A stretch of DNA of 64,000 nt from Vitellaria paradoxa (GCA_019916065.1 CM034240.1:19887894-19951893), one strand, 5' to 3'. Shown: positions 12,000 to 28,081, numbered from the stretch's first letter. Translations and numbers: made by a program. Notes: a model not told the origin generated them from the letters alone.

Positions 12000-12430
12000 G
12001 TCATGGCCCCTATCTTAATTGTTTTTTTGAGTTTAAGGTCTCCTATCGTGACTTTCTTTAGATCATTAACTGGCTCTCCTCTTTTCACTTCTTCTTTGTC
12101 CCTCACCTCCAACTCTTCTATAATGAAGATTTCTTTGTTGATATCTCCTTTGAGGGATGAGACGTAGCATTCTCATGCTACCCTCTGATTTCCCTTTATA
12201 CAGTCGACCCCTTATTTGGTAGAGAACTTAAGGCAAAGATAGAAGGTTGATGTAACTATTCTGATCTAATTCAGAGCTCTCCTACCAAGTATGGTGTTAT
12301 AAGCCGAGGGGCAGTCGACCACCAAAAAATTCACCATCTTGGTTACCTGCTCAGGCTCAGTCCTCGGGATGACCGGAAGGGTGATAAGCCAATTAGCTCT
12401 ATACCATCTCCTACGAAACTAATCAGCGAC
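12000..12430 (-). pseudogene. Decayed aspartic protease region of the Tat-type element
   Basis: The minus strand around 12330-12250 encodes a phrase close to VVDCPSAYNTILGRRAL, which matches the C-terminal half of plant Tat/Athila protease regions (usual theme DLPSAYNAILGR). It lies in the expected place between gag and RT. Stops interrupt the frame and I could not locate an intact active-site Asp-Thr/Ser-Gly. The function would be cleavage of the gag-pol polyprotein. Confidence 0.6.
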
Positions 12431-12528
12431 GAGCAGACTGGGCACAGCTTCTCCTTTTCAATCTCCATCTTTTCAAACACCTTCTAATATAAGATATCAG
12501 CTGAGCTCTTGTTGTCTACTAAGATCTT

Positions 12529-14158
12529 CTATGTTCGAAAGTTAGCTACAACGGCCGATATAACTAGAGGGTCCTTGTGTGGGTGACCCAACTTCGAGAC
12601 TTTGTCTTTGGTAAGGGTAATCGGTGCTGGTTCCATTTTTGCCCTTTTGATCAACTGCTCAGTAGATTTCACTTCTTGAGCTTTCTTGAGTCCTCTAACA
12701 TACATCTTTCGAGCTAAAGAGGACTTGCCTCCCCCTACAAACCCTTCTGATATAACCCTGATCTCCCGATCACTGAGCCTATTACCCTCTGTTAGGCCTT
12801 CTCCTAGGCGGGTTCCTCTTAAACAGACTTCTTCTGTCATCTACCTATTTCTTCACTTCCCGGTAACAAACCCGTTGTACTTTTCCTTCCTAATCAATTC
12901 TTCAACCAGGCTTTTCAAGTCAAAACATTTCTCTATGTCGTGCCCGTGATCCCTATGGCATAGGTAATATTTGGATTTGTTCCCTGATTCAGGCAGGCCC
13001 TTCAACTCTTTTGGCCATCTGAAGTCTGGGTTATTCTTGATTGCATAAAAGACTTGTTCCATTCGCGAATTCAGAGGACTAAAGTCCTTGGCCTACCTCG
13101 TAAACATGTCCCTCCAATCTCTTGTCCGACCTCCTGACTCGGATGTCCTTAATTCCTTCAATCCCCTGTCAACTTTGGGATCATTCTGCGGGTTTTCTCC
13201 GACCAGGAGGTTGTCATCTCAGTATCCCTCGGGGCTTTCATCGCATCCTCTACATTTCTGTGTTTCTAAGCCCTGGACATCAGCTCAGCCATGGTCACCG
13301 GGGCTTTCTTGGCTAGAGAAATAGAGAATCGACCAAGTTTCAAGCCACTCATGAAGGTTGTGAGTGCCATCTTTTCATCAACATCACCAATCGCTAACAT
13401 CTCTGGATTAAACCGATTAACATATTCTGTTACGGATTGATCCTTTCCCTACTCGACCGTTGGCAAATGCATTGGGGGCCTCCTCTGTCTTTGTCTGCTA
13501 ATAAAGTGTGAAGAAAATAGCTTACTAAGCTGTTTGAAATTCTCAATGGTCCCAGGCTTTATTTTGTTAAATCAAGCGCGAGTCGGACCCTTCAAAGTGA
13601 TGGGGAATGCTTGGCACTTGATGTCATCAGGAACCACATAAAGGTGCATTGTTGAGTTGTACGTAATTAAGTGATCCACGGGGTCTTTTGAGCCATCGTA
13701 GGCCTCCACCATTGGCATCTTAAACATTGGGGGTAAGGAGTAGTCCATCACTGTAGAAGTAAATGGGGTCCCCATCTTGTCGACAATATCCTCCATGGCA
13801 TTGGGGTTCTGCACCGTCACCATGACTCCATCCATCTGACCCTGCATGGCCCTGAATTTCTGTTCGACTATCTCGGTATTCTCCGTCTTCTCACGTTTCG
13901 CAGCCACTCAACATGGGATAGCTCACTGTGGGCCTCGTCATCCGTAGCTGCGCCATTCCAACGAGAAAGTTCGGGTCGTCTTTTGTTCTCTCCCACGATC
14001 CCTCCTTCACGATCATTGTGAACCACTCCGCCGTTGCCTGGGCGGTTGGGTGGTAGATCCTGTTGCGGTGGTGGCGAAGGCAAAACAAGGGCCAGGCGAT
14101 CAACACACTCCATGATGGCTTGTAATGTTGTAGCCATACTAGCAAACTGTTTTTCCAT
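12529..14158 (-). pseudogene. gag: Decayed gag of the Tat-type element
   Basis: The start ATG at 14158 is the first in-frame start after the primer-binding site. The N-terminal frame (14158-13868) shifts into a second frame (13907-13572) that carries a gag-type stretch around YDGSKDPVDHLITY. Decayed gag homology continues to about 13330, with a typical gag phrase on a VTEYVNRFN theme. Residues CHRDHGHDIEKCFDLK near 12980-12900 match the Cys-His region that follows the capsid in Tat gag proteins. At least two frame changes and several stops separate the pieces, so no full-length product is possible. Gag would coat the element RNA in cytoplasmic particles. Confidence 0.85.
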
Positions 14159-14271
14159 TGTGATAATTCTATAGTCTCCTTAATTCTGGTTCTCCATTAA
14201 CGAAGTTGATTAGTTATGGTTAGTTTGTATGCCAGATGTGGTTTGGACCATGACAATCAAAACAAACTTCA

Positions 14272-14290
14272 ATTCCCACAGACGGCGCCA
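14272..14290 (-). other. Primer-binding site of the Tat-type element
   Basis: Two bases inside the 5' LTR the minus strand reads TGGCGCCGTCTGTGGGA. The first nine bases match the complement of the 3' end of plant tRNA-Asp (TGGCGCCGT), and the later bases diverge from it. This start is common in plant Tat/Athila gypsy elements. The gag start codon lies about 130 bp downstream. Confidence 0.75.
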
Positions 14291-14292
14291 AC

Positions 14293-14929
14293 TGATGATG
14301 GTAAAATTTCGTGGTCCTCAATCTGGGCCTCCAAGAACTTGATCTGTTGTAAAACTACGGAAATATGTCCTATTATGAAAACCAGTGTGGTGTTTGCCAA
14401 AGGTTCTCTAATGCTTAAGTCAATGAAGATACTAGGAAATCAATTTGGCTGAGTAATCATAGGATAAAAATTGAATACTTGTGAGAATGATTTCGTCCTT
14501 TATTTATAAGGATATTTTGTAGGTTTGTGGATGAGACCAAATGGGAAATCATCCCTAATTTGTCAAGATCTTCTTATTTGAATAAGGAAAAAATTGGATT
14601 GATATATATTAGATTTCGTAGCAATTTTGAGTTGAGGGCAATTACCATTTCACAGGCGAGAATCTTGGGATTTGGTTAATCATAGCCCAAGCTTGATATC
14701 TCGATATGCTAGCCTTTAGATCTGCCTCTCTGAAATAGCTCAGACTTTTGAAAGGCTCGGTCTAACTAACCCTCCATTTTGAGAGTTAGTTTGCCTAGAC
14801 CAAAGAGCTTGACCCAGGCTTGTTAGACCTCCTTAGATTGGAAGGTCAGCTCACCCTCTCTGAGACTCCGTTGATCCTATCAATAGCTTTTTATATCATT
14901 TTAAATAAGCACAGAAATCTCTCTCATCA
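14293..14929 (-). repeat. 5' LTR of the Tat-type element
   Basis: On the minus strand the LTR runs from TGATGAGAGAG at 14929 to CACCATCATCA-type sequence at 14293, 637 bp. It aligns along its length with 3579-4214. It is bordered outside by ATTAT (14930-14934) and inside by the primer-binding site. As the 5' LTR in element orientation it would hold the promoter. A TATA-like stretch is present around 14500, but I cannot assign a start site. Confidence 0.92.
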
Positions 14930-17900
14930 ATTATATATACACTAATACTAAGTAATTTAATTTGCTTATTTTAGTTTATTTGGTTTTAAAATTTTAAAAC
15001 TACACTCAAAACCAATAACTGTTATTTTTACAAAAAATAAATGAATCAATTGTTTTTTAATAAATAATCAAATCAAATTTTTTAAATTTAGTCTGTATGG
15101 CTCAAAAACTCGTTCTTAAATAAATAACTAAATCAAATTTCTTAAATTTAGTCTGGACAATTCAAAAATTAAATTTTGACTAAATTGTGTACACTTTGCC
15201 ACCTAGGATTTATAACATGGCAAGAGTCATTTTTTCGTCCTGATCGCTGAGTATTTTTTTGCTTCGCTTCATTCAAATAAAATTGTTTTGCTTATAAAAA
15301 TTAAAAAAACAAACAAATATATATACAAAATAATTACTAATAAAAATATAATAACATTAATATATAAATAATAAAATAAATATTCTTACATTAATATCTT
15401 AACTTCTCAACAAGTAAACAAGAATAATAAGAGTGTTTACATTTCTTTTTTTTTTTTTTTATTCTAAACCGAATTTAGTTTGGTATTGAGTTTGAAATTA
15501 GATTAACACTAAATTAAATTAAAATAAAATTTAAAATTCATTGCTTTTTAACCTAATTAACAAGAAGCAGAAGATTGAACGAGTTCAAAAATATACACAG
15601 TAATAGGATAGAACAAGCTATTAAACATTTTTAATCTAGTATAAAAATTTTCTCACCAATAAATATTGCTATTTATCCTGTTATTACAAAAAGCATTTCT
15701 CTTAATAATAATAAAAGGCTATCCTGTTCACAAAATTTAAGGGGCAAGGAGAAAAAACTAATGCTATATGTGAGGCGAAATTATTGTTTTTGTTTGGATT
15801 GGTGCTAAAAAAAATAAGTATAGAGGATTACAGAATAAACTTTATGCTAGTTAAAATTATGAGCGTAATATATTATTTTTAACAATGTTTGAATAAAAAT
15901 TATAAATAAAAATTATAACATTTAATTTTTAATAATTACATTGAATTTGGAGTGAGTATAACTTTGCATTTGTATAATTTAAATTTTTTTGGTTTGATAA
16001 TATATAATAATTAATCCGTATAATGTACTTACCCATTAAAATTTATAATAATAAATTATTAATTTCAAAAATAAATATTTAATTTTTTTCATTTTAATAA
16101 TAAATCAATTTAATAACTATTTCTAAATCAATAATAAATTATTATTTTAATGGTAAGTAATTTAGTTTAAGTAAAATATTTATTTTAATAATAAATTATA
16201 GTTTATATTAATAAAATATATAGTTTAATTAAAAAATTATTTATAAAAATTATAGCATAAAATTATAATTAACTAAACTAATTTATTAAAGTAGTTTTTA
16301 TTTTTATTTATTAAATATAATTATTAATTTAATCAAATATATCATAATAACAATAAATTAATATTTTAAAATTAATTATAATTTAATAAAATAAACCATT
16401 TGAAATAAATTATTATTAAATAAAAATAATTTTAATTTAATAAACAAATCATTCTAATAATAGTTTATTATTTTGAATATATTTTATTAAAACAAGTGAT
16501 TTTACTAATAAATTATTATTTATTATAAATGTAATTTGATTTAATGAGTTGTTTTAGTTTACGATAGTTAGAATAAATTAATTTTGTAGATGGCTAAAAA
16601 GAGTGTAGGAGAGAGGTAAAAAAAATGTAATTTTTTCCGTTACACCTCGTTCCCTTAGAGTAACGCTTACCCTGATTTTGAGAGTAAATATTAGCCTAAG
16701 CTAACACTTACCCTCTAATTTTTAAACTTTATAAAAAGAAATTACAATTATTGTTGTAATCTTTTACCCTTGCACCAAACTCACCCTAGATGTGAAAGGA
16801 TGAACGGAATTTCCAATTTTGTTGGTCTGCATATGTTTTATATTAGCATACATAAAATAGGAAGGATAGGCAATTCAATCTTAGGGTGCCTCTAATATTA
16901 CATTAAAAATTAAAATTTAATAAGGAAAATTATTAATCCATTTACATTTTCATCAAATATGCCAAAAATATAATTAAAATGGTTAAAATATTATAACAAA
17001 ATATATTTTTCCCTTTTAACTTTATTCCCAAAATAAAGAATATACGTTTTCAAACTCTCTGATGGGGGTGATACACATGAAGGGGCAAGGGTTATTCCCA
17101 TTTTGCCTCTTTGCTGATAAATTGTCACATTCTTTTGTTCTACTTTCTAACCAAATATATTATAAATAACCCCATGTTACATGTAATATCACACCCAGTG
17201 CATATGAAAAGTATATTAATCGGTATTCATGACTTTTTTTTTTTTTTTTGTTGATAGAATAATAATACAAATTACTTATATGAGAGAAAATTTTTGCATT
17301 TAAAATAAAAAGAGACCTTTTTTTTTTTTTTTAAAGAAAGAAGGAGAGGGGATAGGGAGGCATGGAAAAACAAGATAGAGAGATTATATTTTACATACAC
17401 AATTCTTAGAATTGAATCAGAATTATAACATTGAATAGTTTATTGGTTCAATTGAATTTATAAAATTAATTTAATTAGTTTACTTATCTTATATATTTAA
17501 TATATTTAATAGATAAAAAAATAAACAAAAAATAAAATGTGGTTAGTCTTGCTTGGGATGATAATGACTTGTACAAAATTACAGAAATGACATAATTTAT
17601 TAAAAGTTATTTATGATATTTTATTAGTAAAATGATGATATACGTTAACACAGAGAGAGAGAGAGAAAGAGATAGATATTACATTTAAGTAGTAATCTTG
17701 TGGTAATCTTGTGGGCTTAAAAATTATTGAAAAATAAATTTTTTTTATTACCCAAATACCAATGACAAGTCATTGTGATTTAATTTTTTGGATAAAAATT
17801 TTAACCTTAACAGTTAAGATGGGGGAGATGTTTGTTTGAACCTTTTTTCTTCCTCCAATTTTGCATAAGATTGGAATACTATCTTCCATTAATTTAAGGT

Positions 17901-18659
17901 ATGTTTGTTTTGGAGGTAATGGAGAGTAAATTTTATTAAGTAATTTTTGTTCTCTATTACGTTAAAATTTAAAAAAAATGAGATAATAATTACACTGGAG
18001 GTAATAATTACCCTCATAAGAGAGTAAATTGTCATTTGTGGAGAGGTAGGTAAAGAGAAATAATGAAAAATTTATATCATTTCCTCATTAGACCTGTAAA
18101 ATATTAATTTACACCCATGTAAAACTATTGGCAACATTCTCGTGTAAATAGTTATATTACATATTATAAAATAATAATTTATTCCATTAAATTAATACCA
18201 TGAAATATTAATTTATGATTAAAGTTATTAATTTCTCAAATTAAAATCATTTTAATAAGTAATTTCATTAAAATGTTTTATTAATAAAAATTAGTTCTCA
18301 TAAATAATAACTTACTATAATATGTATTTTATTAATATAGTTTATTAAAATTAATAATTTATTTAAATAAACTAAAATTAGTTATTTTATTAAATTATTA
18401 TATTGAAATAAAAATAATTTTAACAAATAATAGTTCATTATTAAAATTAATTACTATTAAAATATTAATCTATAATTATTTTTTATAATTAATATTTTTA
18501 TTTAAAATTATATTTTTAATAATATATATTTTTTTAAAATTAATTATTATTAAAATAACAATTATTATGATAATTTATTTTATTATAGTATTTTACTAAA
18601 ATTAAGTATTAACTTTTACTCCGCGTTAATTTATCGTTAATCCAAACATAAAATCCGTT

Positions 18660-19150
18660 TTAACATATTCAAACACTGTTTTAAGAAAATCGTTCTAATA
18701 GATTAACATTGTTCATCTCAAAAAGATAAGATTTGGAAAGAGAAATAAAAGCTAACAATTAGAGATTTTTTGAATCCTTTAAAACGAATTTAGGTAAACC
18801 ATCCTAACGAATTATCATTGTTCAGAATCTAAAAAGATAAGATTTTAAAACTATTATCTAGAAATAAGTTTGAATTTATTAAAACGAATTTAGAAAAAAT
18901 GTTCTAATAATTTATCATTACTAATCCAAAAATATGCAATTTGAAAAAAAAAAAAAGAGAGAAGAATAATGAATAGGAATTTTTAAAATCCGTTAGAACA
19001 GTTTAGAACGAATTTAAGAAACCGTTCTAACGATTTATTACTGTTCATTTTTTAAAAAAAAGCAATTTGAGAATAAAACCCTAAACGCCAAAATTAACCA
19101 AAAATCACATTTTATCTTGTTTCTTTATTTTTTACCACTCTAAACACTAC
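18660..19150. repeat. Degenerate tandem/MITE-like repeat with CCGTTAGAACGG-type palindromes
   Basis: About four diverged copies of a 100-130 bp phrase occur. Each contains a (C)GTTCTAA(C)GATTTATCATTGTTC theme followed by AAAAGATAAGATTT. The right edge (about 19110-19150) reads TTTTTTACCACTCTAAACAC. The reverse complement of that edge (GTGTTTAGAGTGGTAAAAAA) matches the left edge of a similar repeat at 27640. The copies belong to a dispersed non-autonomous family in this genome. Confidence 0.55.
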
Positions 19151-19393
19151 CTATATAGTTATAATTTTCACTTAGTCCAAAAAAGAAAAACAAAAACAAA
19201 AACAAACTGATCCCAATTTAAGACAAATTAAAAAAAAAAAAAAACAGCCCAATGCACCAAACTCCTGCTTTGTGCAAAGATCCCAATTTAAGCCAAATAC
19301 GTAAGAATAATCTTTACATTATAATAAGTTATAATTTTTGTAATATCTGTCTTAAAGAAACTTGGCTCAATATAACAATACTTGTTAATGGGA

Positions 19394-19589
19394 CAACAAA
19401 TATATTTAAAATGAAATAAAATAATTGTCTAAGATCTATATATAAAATTTACATACTTGGAGAGAGATTAAGTAATACAAAAACATATTTTCAACAAATA
19501 TATTTAAAATGAAATAAAATAATTATCTAAGATCTATATATAAAATTTACATACCTGGAGAGAGATCAAGTAATACAAAAACATATTTT
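19394..19589. repeat. 98-bp tandem duplication
   Basis: 19394-19491 and 19492-19589 are near-identical direct copies starting CAACAAATATATTTAAAATG. They differ at only a few positions (GTCT/ATCT, CTTGG/CCTGG, ATTAAG/ATCAAG). There is no coding content; it looks like a recent local duplication. Confidence 0.9.
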
Positions 19590-20368
19590 CGAGATGACCA
19601 TATACACACTTAGTTATTTATTCTTTTTCAAATATACACTTAGTTATTTCTCTTTTACTAATGTTTACTGCTTAAAAATTAATCTCTTAAAAATTGACAA
19701 ATTTTTTACATATAATAATGAAGTATACTGTAACTCTAAAACTTTTACTAAAGACATCCAAGTCAAAAACTAATTTTTGTAACCACATTTTATCAAGTTG
19801 CTACTTGCTAATAATAATAAAATTGATTTGATCTCAACATTATTACAATGGAGAAGTTAGAGAGGTTTAAACGTATATGAAACAGCTTTGACAGCCATCA
19901 CCCAAAGAAAACCTGGAGAAACTAATAACATTAAACTAGAACCAAGAAAATAGAGCCAAAAAATTTGACATCCAAATGTTCTCAACATTGGAAGTCCCTC
20001 ACCCTTCAAATGCAGGCAAACAAGTCATTGCACATCCTGCTGATTAAATGCAGTTCAAATGGTGGCAAATTTAGGCAAAAATTATCACTCTCACCCTTAA
20101 GGGATGAAAAGCAACTGTGCGATTATTCATAACATGAGAGAGAGAGAGAGAGTGTGTGTGTTCTAGCAAATCTTATTCGATGGGGTAATATGACCATCTC
20201 ATTGTCATGCCATCACCACCAAACTTTCAATCCACCGTAAACGTTAGAAAAACAAAACACCATAAATTTACCAACGACAGACTACCATAAGAACCGAGTT
20301 TCTTAGGAAAAATCAAAAAACAAATGGTGATAGCAAGAGGCCACGGTTCCCATTTCCGGTCCAACATC

Positions 20369-23045
<2,677 letters not shown>

Positions 23046-23055
23046 AGTTAACGTT

Positions 23056-23246
23056 CTACAGCAGATTCAAACACAGGAACCACAAATTTTCAGATCAAAA
23101 CAGCTACAGCTAAACTCTGGAGTGAAGATCCAGAGAGATCACAATCGGTCGAAAATCAATAATTATAACGAACAAAATAGAGATCAAAACAAAGCTAGAG
23201 TGAAGATCGAGACAGATTTGTAACTGAAATGTAGCAAAATGCAAAC
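23056..23246 (-). other. APX1: 5'-UTR intron of the ascorbate peroxidase gene (predicted)
   Basis: On the minus strand a donor CGAAAG|GTTTGC (at 23247/23246) and an acceptor CTGTAG|AACGTT (at 23056/23055) bound a 191-bp T-rich intron that ends ten bases before the ATG. A leader intron just upstream of the start is typical of plant cytosolic APX genes and often raises expression. This is predicted from splice signals only. Confidence 0.65.
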
Positions 23247-23356
23247 CTTTCGAAGTAGAGACTGAGCTCAGATAGAGAGAGAGAACGAAATGCGATGCCC
23301 TAGCGCGAGGACGGCACGAGGGGAGCACAAGTCGCCAGTGGTGCAATATATAATAG
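23247..23356 (-). promoter_or_regulatory. APX1: Core promoter and first leader exon of the ascorbate peroxidase gene
   Basis: On the minus strand, TATTATATATTGCACC (about 23341-23354) provides a TATA box. A start near 23315-23320 would give a leader exon of about 70 bp ending at 23247, rich in CTCTCTC. Upstream (23357-23600) the sequence is unusually GC-rich for this window, consistent with a proximal promoter. I did not identify a heat-shock element with confidence, although these are known in APX1 promoters. Confidence 0.5.
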
Positions 23357-23599
23357 AGTTCCGAGGAGGGGAAGAGTCAGAAGACTATTCCGGATCGTCG
23401 GATCAGAGAGTCTGATAGTGAACGGCTGAGATTGAAATATGTGATCTGCCGTGGATTAATGCGAGGAAAAAAGATGTTAAAACGGCAACCAATCAAATCG
23501 GAAATTGTTGTAAACTTTATTAGTCCGAACGGGCGGCCGCCTTTACTATTATTCCTCCCCGTCCCCTCCCTGGAACCGCAAAAAATTCTCCACGTGGCG

Positions 23600-25950
23600 G
23601 CCAGTTTGGTCCCCACGTCAACATATATTTGTCCCTCAACCGCGGGTCATTTAGTATTTTTGTTACAGCCAATGAATTTGCGATCGTATGTTTATTGACG
23701 AGCTATGCCCAGTCAAATTGGTGGGGGTGAAACAGGTTAACTGCTTTGGCAGGTGGTTATAGAATTGCTCCCAAGAGAATCTTCTTTTGCCAAACGCGTT
23801 CACACGTCGGAAACAATGTTTTGTCATTTTAGTTGATTTGGGTACGCGGAATGACTTAAATGGCCTCGGAGATTGTTTCTATTTGCTGTGGCGCCTCCTA
23901 CGGCGAATTCCCGCTGCTCCGTAGCCTTATTTTGGAAAAGGAAAAAAAAAAAAAAAAAAATTATTTTTTTTTATAGCTTGCTATTAATAAATTACTAAAT
24001 AATTAACTTTTTTACTATTTAAAAAAATAATTTTTTAATAGTTAACTTTTAAACTTTTTATTAATTTGATATTTATTTTAATTCTTCATAGTTTAAAATA
24101 TAATAAGGTAAATTTAATTTTAAAAAATAAAAATAAAAAAATTAATTACTTAAAAGTTGAGAATCATAAAAGACTTGCCAAACGGAGCCTTAAATTGAAA
24201 TATTAAAATTTAATGTTTTAATGAATATAATTTTTTTTAAATTGAGAATAAATAATTGGATTTATTTGTAAATTTAGACTTCTTCATTTATTTTAACAAA
24301 TTAAAAATGTGATTGCTCGTTGAAAATTTTAATATGTTTTCTTTTTCTCTTGCTACACTAAAAGATAATTTCCTCCCAAACGTTACAGTGGCAAAGTTTG
24401 ATTACCCTTGACAAAGGAAATGGAGGAACCTTAGCTTATGTTTGGAACATGAATTTATAAAAAGAAAGAAAAAATGAAAGAAAACACTAAAGATGTAAAA
24501 TGAAATAAAAAGGTTAAACTCATTTTATTTTTTTATTGAATTAGAAGAATGAGATTAAAATGATTAGATATTTATCAATAAATTTTAACTTTTACTTGAT
24601 TAAGTGTATAAAAATTATACGAATTATTAATTTTATTTTTTGATATTTTTTCTTTCCATACACAAATTCTTATTCTAAACATGACACTATAATTATTGAA
24701 TTTAATCACCAAAGGTTTTTTTCTTTTTGGGATAACAGGAGAGAAAAAAGAAAAAAAACTAAAGTAGAAAAGGAAACAAAGGTAGGGGATTAATTATTTT
24801 TCTATTTGAAAAAAATGAGAAGAAAAATAGATGGCAATTTAAAAAATATGACTAAAACTTTTATTATATTATTTATAATATGTTTATTTGTGATGGATAT
24901 TTGTGAAAATGATAAAAAAAAAACTAATAGAAAAATTAGAAAAAAAAAAACACATTTTAAAACCCTTTTATATATATCCATATTAGAGATGAAAGAAAAC
25001 TTAATTAATTGAGCTGAATGGAAGTGAATTGATAATAAAGGGCCGAAGGAAAGCTCGATCACTTGTAGGCGGTCCACAAAAAGGGAATAGATGACTGCTA
25101 AATTGTAACACCCGACAACTTCAAATCGATCGAGAAAAGTGGTCTTTAATTCCCCCAAACCCCCTTCCCCCGTGAACTCTGGGTCACTTTCACCTCCCCC
25201 TCTCTCTCTCTCTCTTTTTTTGTGTGTGCAGGTGTGGGTGTTTGGTTGTCCACTTTCCTCATCTGCCGCGCTATCGTCCGGCCACCATTTCGTTCCGGCA
25301 AGCTAAGCGCTCTCTCTCTCTCTCTTTCTCTCTCTCATCTTCTCTCTCTCTCTCCCCTCTCCATTTTTTCCTCTAATAGCGTGCTTTCTCTTTCTCTCTC
25401 ATCGTTTCTCTCTGTTTTACATGTTTTCATTTACAAAGAGAACCCATCATTTACAGGTTTTTATTAAATTTGTCATTGATATTGTATTTTTATTTGTTGA
25501 GGTTTTTGGGTTTTAATTAACATTGTTTATGGGTTTAAATTATCTGAGTTAATTTTGTTTGGATTTTGTTTAACAAACTGTTTAACCAAATTGTAATGAA
25601 ATGAAATTGTTTGGAATTTGTTTGAAATTTTGTGCTCATTTTTGTTTAAATTATCTTATTTAAATTTTCGATTGACATTGTTTGTTTGAAATTTTTGGGT
25701 TTAAATTTTGGTTAGAATTTGGTTTGAATTAAACTTTCCGTATTTTAGAATTAGTTTGTTAAATATTTATTTGTTAATTAAAATTTTAATTTGAATAAAA
25801 TTTTAATTGGTAATGTAACACTCAGTATTTATTCTTGGGAATATTTATTGTTAAGACAATTTCACCCTTAATAAAATTAATTACAAATAAATAAATATAA
25901 ATTTATACACGCGTACGCATGCACACATATATTGTAATCTATATACTAGT
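23600..25950. other. Intergenic region with pyrimidine-rich microsatellite
   Basis: No supported gene. 23780-23930 is a GC-rich island with no recognisable frame. 23940-24700 is AT-rich with poly(A) and poly(T) runs. 25195-25420 is dominated by (CT)n tracts in several blocks and contains a low-complexity open frame (25222-25467) whose Leu-Ser runs are simply the repeat read in frame. 25430-25800 is T-rich, with repeated TTTGTTTGAATTT phrases. A leader exon or promoter of an unannotated gene could lie in the CT block, but nothing downstream supports one. Confidence 0.5.
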
Positions 25951-27634
25951 AAATAACTCGTGCCTATGACACTCATCGATTAAAATAAAATATGTATGTA
26001 TTTTTGTACTCTCTCTCCTTCTCTATCGGATAACATAATATTGAGAAATAAAGTTTTTGTCTTTTTCAATGCAAACTCTTTAGATATTATCATCAAGTTC
26101 AATTCAATATTTTATAAGAATGTAAAGTGATGCAAGAACGGGAGTTTGAGAGGAAAGTTTATAAAAGATTTTAGCCATTCGTTGAATAATAAAACTCAAT
26201 CCTAACATTTTGATTTTAGTTTGTAAGAGATATATTTTTGTAATTTTTGTGTTTTATTATATAGATATCAACATAGTCAATCTTATCAATTTAAATTAAA
26301 AATTAGAATTTAAAAAAAATCACTCAGCAAAGACTAATTTTATTCAAATATTTGTAAAAATAAAAAAAATATAGAATGATGAATATAAAATTTTAATTAG
26401 TTTACAAAAATAACTTAAATAAAAAATTATTATTAATTATACGTGCTTATAAAATAAAACAAATACGATCAATATGACTAATTTAAATTTAAAATTAGAA
26501 TTTTAAAAAATAATTATCTGCGAGCCTAACTAATATTTGATATTTTTTTTCTACTTTTAAATGTTAAAAATACTAAGAGTTGTTGTTATAAGAAAAATAA
26601 TGTAATTATTATTTAAACTTTTTCAATTTGAATTTCTTAATTCAATTCCATTTCTTATTTGTATTTTTAATTTAATTACTAATATAATTGAAATATATAA
26701 ATTTAATAATATTATTAAATTTTTAAGTAAGTGGGTTTACTTTTGGAACCCATAAGAAGGTGGATCTCTTTTCAAGAACTTATGAGTTTCTTATATTTAT
26801 TAAAATTATATGTCACAATTTTTGTACTTTTATAAGCAAAAGGAAAAGTGAAGTTATAGTGTTTTAGTGATGTGGGACAAAAAATATAAAAGTTTTGAGG
26901 AAAAGTTTTGGTTTATAAAAGATCTCAACCACTTGTTGAAGAATAAAGTTCAATTTCAGCCGTTGAATCTTAGTTTATGAGAGGAACATATTTTATTAAA
27001 ATCATATGTTATGTTTTATTATATAGATTTTTTCAAAAAGTCCTCAAATAAAATATCATTTTAAATAAATAAAAATAATATTATAAATAAACATTCCAAA
27101 TAAAGTAGAATAATAAAATAAAAATGTGTGAATGATTATTCTATTTATTTATTATGTTAAACCAAGCCTTAAGATTTGTTTTCAGAAGCTCATATTTAGG
27201 GTTATTATGTAATTTTGCTTTCCATTTTTTTCTTGCATTTTTTTACTATATTTTGATTATTTTTTGCTTTGAGAGTTCCTAGTCATGTTTCTTTATATAT
27301 ATATATATATATATATTTACCAATATTTGATTAAATCAATGAATAAAAACAGAAAAATTATACAAAACCCAATTTAGATGTTAAGAAAAGGTGCCGTTGT
27401 GCTGTAATTCTTTATTTTAAATTATTTTCTTGATATAAAAGTATAAAATCCTACCTAAAAATGCTTGAAAGTTAAAACTTAATTTGTTGAAAACCACTAA
27501 ATTAGTCCATTGATCAGAACTTCAAATTATCAAGTCAACGTAGATAATTTGCCACCTCTTTCTCCATTTCACACGCTAAAGAAATTCCATTTTGTATAAA
27601 TCATTATTTATATATGTATGATATGCGACAAATG

Positions 27635-27900
27635 TAGTGTTTGGGGTGATAAAAAATAAAAAAAATGTAGTTTGGGTTAATTTTGATGTAATAATCCGTT
27701 AGAACGGTTTTATCGGATTCAAAAAATAACACTCATTTTTCAAAACCGTGAGAATGATTTTCTAAATCCGTTCCCACGGATTCAAAAAAATTCGTAAAAA
27801 AAATAGCAACAATGGTACTCATTTAAAAGATTTTGATTAGAAGAATATGATTATTAAAAAAAATTTACGCAATAGATTAACCTTCTTTCGAATTTTTGGT
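27635..27900. repeat. MITE-like repeat related to 18660-19150
   Basis: The repeat starts GTGTTTGGGGTGATAAAAAA and contains ATCCGTTAGAACGGTTTTAT, an interrupted second inverted phrase, and CCGTTCCCACGGATTC. The GTTTGG-GTGATAAA start and the CCGTTAGAACGG palindrome match, in inverted orientation, the repeat at 18660-19150. It lies between units of the 0.77-kb array. It is non-coding. Confidence 0.5.
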
Positions 27901-28079
27901 CTTTTTTAAGTGAATTTTTAGTTTTTAATAAAAGCGAGAATGTGTAAATTAATAATAGCGAGAAACAAAATAGAGATTATTAGAGATTATTGAAAATGCG
28001 GGATAAGGCACACGACTTGGTAGGGGTCAGGAATTAATCACTTTCAATGCTGCTGTGTTACCAAAATTGAGGGAAAAAA

Positions 28080-28081
<2 letters not shown>

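Larger units (their letters stand above)
3579..14929 (-). mobile_element. Tat-type Ty3/gypsy LTR retrotransposon, complete but decayed
   Basis: Two direct LTRs (3579-4214 and 14293-14929) begin TG and end CA. They are flanked by a perfect 5-bp target duplication ATTAT (3574-3578 and 14930-14934), so the whole 11,351-bp unit inserted once. It reads on the minus strand: LTR, primer-binding site, gag, protease, RT, RNase H, integrase, a long 3' region, LTR. The motifs are those of plant Tat elements: an RT stretch beginning MPFDLKNVGATYQR with YIDD, and an integrase stretch LWADELLSILWAYRT. The extra 4.7 kb between integrase and the 3' LTR, carrying an antisense gene, also fits Tat. The LTRs differ at many positions and gag-pol is full of stops and frameshifts, so this is an old insertion. 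A Cassandra TRIM is nested in it at 4470-5209. Confidence 0.93.
14935..20200. other. AT-rich intergenic DNA with degenerate repeats
   Basis: No coding frame of note. 15850-16560 and 18120-18640 are almost pure A and T with short hairpin-prone phrases. 17890-18660 begins with GGTATGTTTGTTTTGGAG and ends with TCCAAACATAAAATCC, imperfectly inverted, which suggests a decayed small inverted-repeat element, but I found no clear target duplication. 16630-16790 contains several TTACCCT phrases in both senses, again MITE-like. 20130-20160 is a short (AG)n(TG)n microsatellite. Transcribed 3' sequence of the APX gene probably begins near 20200. Confidence 0.55.

Noticed and set aside
25222..25467. 81-codon protein
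   Set aside because: Mostly a (CT)n microsatellite read as Leu-Ser runs, with no homologous motif and no continuation.
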